From contig CANMFV010000025.1 in assembly GCA_947496835.1 (NCBI GenBank), positions 1 to 9,550 on the forward strand: a stretch of DNA of 9,550 bases, read 5' to 3'. Source of the stretch: Flavobacteriales bacterium. GTDB lineage: Bacteria; Bacteroidota; Bacteroidia; Flavobacteriales_D; Crocinitomicaceae. The notes beneath the pieces were generated by a model. The model had not been told where the DNA came from. It ran no database searches and saw only the letters and a program-made list of their open reading frames with translations. A program made the translations under genes and the position numbers. Positions 7,248 to 9,550 of this stretch are shown here, in pieces (the first letter of the stretch is position 1; each line of letters begins with the position of its first letter).

Positions 7248-7255
7248 CAAAAGTA
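7248..7255 (-). promoter_or_regulatory. Promoter -7 element for the glycosyltransferase
   Basis: The minus strand reads TACTTTTG, a perfect TAnnTTTG match, ending 17 bases before the ATG at 7230. The leader contains the inverted repeat ATCTG-GA-CAGAT (7233-7244). The -33 TTG is not recognisable. Transcription from here could continue into rbfA and the permease. Confidence 0.6.
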
Positions 7256-7283
7256 CATAAATATTCATGGTTGATTGATGTGT

Positions 7284-7293
7284 TACACGTGAA
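7284..7293. repeat. CACGTG-centred imperfect palindrome in the divergent promoter region
   Basis: TACACGTGAA differs by one base from the core TTCACGTGAA of the perfect palindrome before atpD. It lies between the divergent glycosyltransferase and exporter genes, 14 bases upstream of the exporter -7 element, thus close to its -33 position. The match is visible; shared regulation is only a possibility. Confidence 0.35.
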
Positions 7294-7307
7294 GAAAAAG
7301 GTTTGCG

Positions 7308-7315
7308 TATCTTTG
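7308..7315 (+). promoter_or_regulatory. Promoter -7 element directly before the ABC exporter
   Basis: TATCTTTG is a perfect TAnnTTTG match ending four bases before the ATG at 7320, the same spacing as at rbfA. Unlike rbfA, the exporter has no same-strand gene upstream in the window, so it needs a promoter in this region. A TTA at 7283-7285 could serve as a poor -33 box at a 22-base spacing. Transcription would begin at or next to the start codon. Confidence 0.6.
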
Positions 7316-7319
7316 TTCC

Positions 7320-9164
7320 ATGAGAACCTTTTGGGAAATTTTTCACTTTGCCTTTAAATATCGTCTGCTCGCATTATTGACGATCATTGGGAATTTATTG
7401 TTTACACTATTCAATCTCCTTTCGCTCGTATTATTTATTCCCTTTTTACAACTTATTTTTAGCGCAAACGAACTAAAAACGGTAGTTGTTCCACCGCACT
7501 ATTCTGGGAATATCGCAAAGCTACCTTCTTATTGGATTGATTTATACAACTATGAAATGCATCATATGGTTGTTTCTGATCCAAAACGCGCTTTAATTTC
7601 AGTTTGTTTGATGGTTTTCGGGGCCTTTTTCTTTAAAAATTTATCTCGGTATTTTGCCGTATGGTTTCAATCGGAATTAAGAGCCAGAGTGGTTAGAGAT
7701 ATTCGAAACTTACTTTATGAAAAAGCAATCAAGCTCCCTCTTGGATTCCATGCAAATGAACGAAAAGGTGATTTGCTAACCAGAATGGGACACGATGTTG
7801 GAGAAGTGGAAAACGCTGTCGTTTGTACATTAGAATTAGTTTTTAGAGATCCGATTTCCATCCTGATTCATGTTGGAACCTTATTATTTATTAGTGCAGA
7901 ATTAACCGTTGTATCATTTTTCTTGTTGCCAATTTCAGCATTTGTCATTTCCACGGTTGGAAAAAGTTTAAAACGAACTGCGAAGCAAGGACAAGAACAG
8001 CTTGGCTTACTCACATCCTCTTTCGATGAAAGTTTAAGCGGTGTAAGAATTATAAAATCATTTAATGCGCTGAATTTTATGTCTGGTGTTTTTCAAGCAT
8101 TGAATCTACGTCACCAAAAATTAACAACGAAAACCATTAGAAAAAAAGACGTGTCATCTTTGTTAAATGAAACCATTGGTGCAGGAGTCATGATGTGTTT
8201 GGTTTGGTTTGGTGGAAAACAAATTTTAGAAGGAAATCAAGATGGACATGCATTGACAGGAGAACTGTTCATCACATTTATTGTTGTTTTCTCGCAATTA
8301 CTGCGCCCTATTCAGGCTGTTTCAAGTGGGATTGCGGTGATTAACAAAGGAAAAGTATCACTTGACCGCATTAATGAGATTTTACACAGTGATGAGAAAA
8401 TACTGGAAAAGAAAAATGCACAATCCCTAACTGACTTTCACACCTCAATCATTTTTGACCAAGTTGGATTTAAATACCAACAAGATCCCGTTCTAAAAAA
8501 CATCAATTGGGAAGTTAAAAAGGGGTCCGCGGTGGCAATTGTTGGAGAATCTGGAAGTGGAAAATCTACCCTAATGGACTTATTGTCCCGTTTTTACGAT
8601 GTATCCGAAGGCAGAATACTAGTGGATGGGCATGATATCCGAGACCTTAAAATACATGATTTAAGAGACCTAACAGGCATTGTTTCTCAAGAATCCATTT
8701 TGTTCAACGTAAGTGTTCGGGAAAACATCGCTTTTGGTGATGAAGAACCTGATATGGAAAAAGTACTACATGCAGCGAAAGTTGCAAATGCGCACTCATT
8801 TATTTCAGAGTTAGAAAATGGCTATGAAACAATCATTGGCGAGCGAGGGAATAAACTTTCCGGAGGACAAAAACAGCGATTAAACATTGCGCGTGCTGTA
8901 TACAAAGATCCCGCTGTTCTTATATTAGACGAGGCAACTTCTGCACTTGATACTGAATCGGAAAAACTGGTTCAGGATGCACTAGAAACATTGATGCAGG
9001 GAAGAACGTCTTTTGTAATAGCACATCGATTGAGTACAATAAAAAATGCTGATGAAATCTTGGTGTTATCCAAAGGTGAAATCGTTGAAAAAGGCAGCCA
9101 CGAAGAGTTGCTTTCTGCTAAATCCCATTATTATAAATTTTGTTCGCTGCAAGGATTAATTTAA
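7320..9164 (+). CDS. MsbA-type ABC exporter (fused permease and ATPase)
   Basis: This 614-residue half-transporter acts as a homodimer in the inner membrane. Residues 1-~350 form the exporter transmembrane domain, with hydrophobic segments near 17-47, 92-116, 170-215 and 284-340. The C-terminal ATPase is complete: Walker A GESGSGKST (409-417), Q-loop Gln (457), signature LSGGQ (513-517), Walker B VLILDE (533-538) with the catalytic Glu, D-loop SALD (541-544) and H-loop His (569). Length and organisation fit MsbA-like lipid or lipid A flippases; peptide, drug or glycolipid exporters share the fold, so the substrate is inferred. The ATG at 7320 is kept because TM1 begins soon after it and an in-frame stop (7290-7292) lies just upstream with no other ATG between. 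It is divergent from the glycosyltransferase and 99 bases ahead of the desaturase. Confidence 0.93.
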   Translation: MRTFWEIFHFAFKYRLLALLTIIGNLLFTLFNLLSLVLFIPFLQLIFSANELKTVVVPPHYSGNIAKLPSYWIDLYNYEMHHMVVSDPKRALISVCLMVFGAFFFKNLSRYFAVWFQSELRARVVRDIRNLLYEKAIKLPLGFHANERKGDLLTRMGHDVGEVENAVVCTLELVFRDPISILIHVGTLLFISAELTVVSFFLLPISAFVISTVGKSLKRTAKQGQEQLGLLTSSFDESLSGVRIIKSFNALNFMSGVFQALNLRHQKLTTKTIRKKDVSSLLNETIGAGVMMCLVWFGGKQILEGNQDGHALTGELFITFIVVFSQLLRPIQAVSSGIAVINKGKVSLDRINEILHSDEKILEKKNAQSLTDFHTSIIFDQVGFKYQQDPVLKNINWEVKKGSAVAIVGESGSGKSTLMDLLSRFYDVSEGRILVDGHDIRDLKIHDLRDLTGIVSQESILFNVSVRENIAFGDEEPDMEKVLHAAKVANAHSFISELENGYETIIGERGNKLSGGQKQRLNIARAVYKDPAVLILDEATSALDTESEKLVQDALETLMQGRTSFVIAHRLSTIKNADEILVLSKGEIVEKGSHEELLSAKSHYYKFCSLQGLI

Positions 9165-9178
9165 CTTCTATATTAATT

Positions 9179-9197
9179 AAGTGTCCGATAAACACTT
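9179..9197 (+). terminator. Possible weak hairpin after the ABC exporter
   Basis: AAGTGT (9179-9184) and ACACTT (9192-9197) can pair as a 6-bp stem with a 7-base loop, 14 bases after the exporter stop. Only a short T-run follows before GCC, so it is a poor intrinsic terminator. It may instead end transcription inefficiently or be incidental. Confidence 0.3.
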
Positions 9198-9203
9198 TGC
9201 CAC

Positions 9204-9211
9204 TAAATTTG
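9204..9211 (+). promoter_or_regulatory. Upstream -7 element before the desaturase
   Basis: TAAATTTG matches TAnnTTTG perfectly, 52 bases before the desaturase ATG. It would give a leader of about 45 bases. No clear -33 TTG is present at the expected spacing. Confidence 0.45.
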
Positions 9212-9238
9212 TTACGAGTATAGTAAAAACTTTATTGC

Positions 9239-9246
9239 TAAATTTG
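9239..9246 (+). promoter_or_regulatory. Proximal -7 element before the desaturase
   Basis: A second TAAATTTG, ending 17 bases before the ATG at 9264, is the better-placed promoter of the pair; the spacing equals that of the glycosyltransferase promoter. The -33 TTG is again not evident at the usual distance. Confidence 0.55.
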
Positions 9247-9263
9247 TACCCTAAACTATTCGT

Positions 9264-9550
9264 ATGAATCACCAAACCGTATCTTTTTCAAAAGAAACAA
9301 ACGTAGAATTCTACAAAACACTAAGATCAAGAGTAAACAACTACTTCAAAGAAAATAATATATCACGTCACGCAAATGCGACAATGGTGATTAAGACGAT
9401 CGCTATGTTAGCCATTTACTTAGTTCCTTTTGGATTTTTGTTTGTTGCAGGATTGAGTTCATGGGTTTATTTCCTTTGTTGGATTGGGATGGGAATCGGA
9501 ATGGCAGGATGTGGACTTTCCATCATGCATGATGCCAACCATGGTGCCTA
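9264..9550 (+). CDS. Membrane fatty acid desaturase (partial, N-terminus only)
   Basis: The ATG at 9264 opens 95 whole codons that run off the right edge. After a hydrophilic start (~1-40) come two hydrophobic segments (~42-63 and ~65-87), followed directly by HDANHG (89-94). This fits the first histidine box HDxxH of the di-iron acyl-CoA or acyl-lipid desaturases, which introduce double bonds into fatty acyl chains at the membrane with O2 and an electron donor. The other two histidine boxes would lie outside the window. Similar genes in Bacteroidetes are often named linoleoyl-CoA desaturase, but regiospecificity cannot be judged here. A related di-iron hydroxylase or ketolase is the main alternative. 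Two TAAATTTG elements precede it, so it is probably transcribed on its own rather than only from the exporter. Confidence 0.85.
   Translation, partial: MNHQTVSFSKETNVEFYKTLRSRVNNYFKENNISRHANATMVIKTIAMLAIYLVPFGFLFVAGLSSWVYFLCWIGMGIGMAGCGLSIMHDANHGA

Larger units (their letters stand above)
9203..9247 (+). repeat. Direct repeat CTAAATTTGT, two copies 35 bp apart
   Basis: CTAAATTTGT occurs at 9203-9212 and again at 9238-9247. Each copy contains a full TAnnTTTG promoter element. Both lie in the 99-base gap before the desaturase gene. The repeat is exact over 10 bases. Confidence 0.6.

Noticed and set aside
7231..7319. Possible riboswitch or small RNA in the divergent region
   Set aside because: The 89 bases are accounted for by two promoters and short leaders; no extended secondary structure is visible.
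1..9550. Defence, mobile or secondary-metabolism island
   Set aside because: All genes belong to common chromosomal families; there are no integrase, transposase, repeat arrays or composition breaks that I can see.

Overview
The window is an AT-rich, gene-dense piece of chromosome from a member of the Bacteroidetes, most likely of the Flavobacteriia / Crocinitomicaceae type. The evidence is an atpD-atpC pair standing apart from any other ATP synthase gene, a short epsilon subunit without the C-terminal helical domain, a uppS-bamA pair, an rbfA coupled to a LolC/E-type permease, little reliance on Shine-Dalgarno sequences, and repeated perfect matches to the Bacteroidetes sigma factor -7 element TAnnTTTG in front of genes. 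No database search was possible, so the taxonomic placement is inference.

Layout. From 1 to 7230 every gene lies on the minus strand. Reading in the direction of transcription, a family 2 glycosyltransferase (7230-6241) is followed after 17 bases by rbfA (6223-5885). The rbfA stop overlaps the GTG start of a LolC/E-like permease (5888-4683). A promoter with a perfect -7 element then serves atpD (4607-3105) and atpC (3092-2814), which end at a strong rho-independent terminator (2761-2796). After it come uppS (2696-1938) and bamA (1941 to beyond base 1), which share an ATGA stop/start overlap; bamA is cut by the window edge after 647 codons. From 7320 onward the genes lie on the plus strand: an MsbA-type ABC exporter (7320-9164), then the first 95 codons of a membrane fatty acid desaturase (9264 to beyond 9550).

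How the genes fit together. Most of the content serves the cell envelope: undecaprenyl diphosphate synthesis (UppS), outer-membrane protein assembly (BamA), a lipoprotein-release-type permease, a sugar transferase, a lipid flippase-like exporter and a lipid desaturase. RbfA (30S ribosome maturation) and the F1 beta and epsilon subunits are housekeeping genes between them. The divergent 89-base region 7231-7319 separates the glycosyltransferase from the exporter and holds a TAnnTTTG element on each strand.

No mobile element, CRISPR array, tRNA, rRNA, toxin-antitoxin pair or defence gene is visible, and no gap between genes exceeds about 100 bases. I do not see a new biological system. The points most worth a second look are in the regulatory DNA: two genes whose -7 element ends only four bases before the start codon (possible leaderless mRNAs), CACGTG-centred palindromes in two promoter regions, and a duplicated promoter element before the desaturase.
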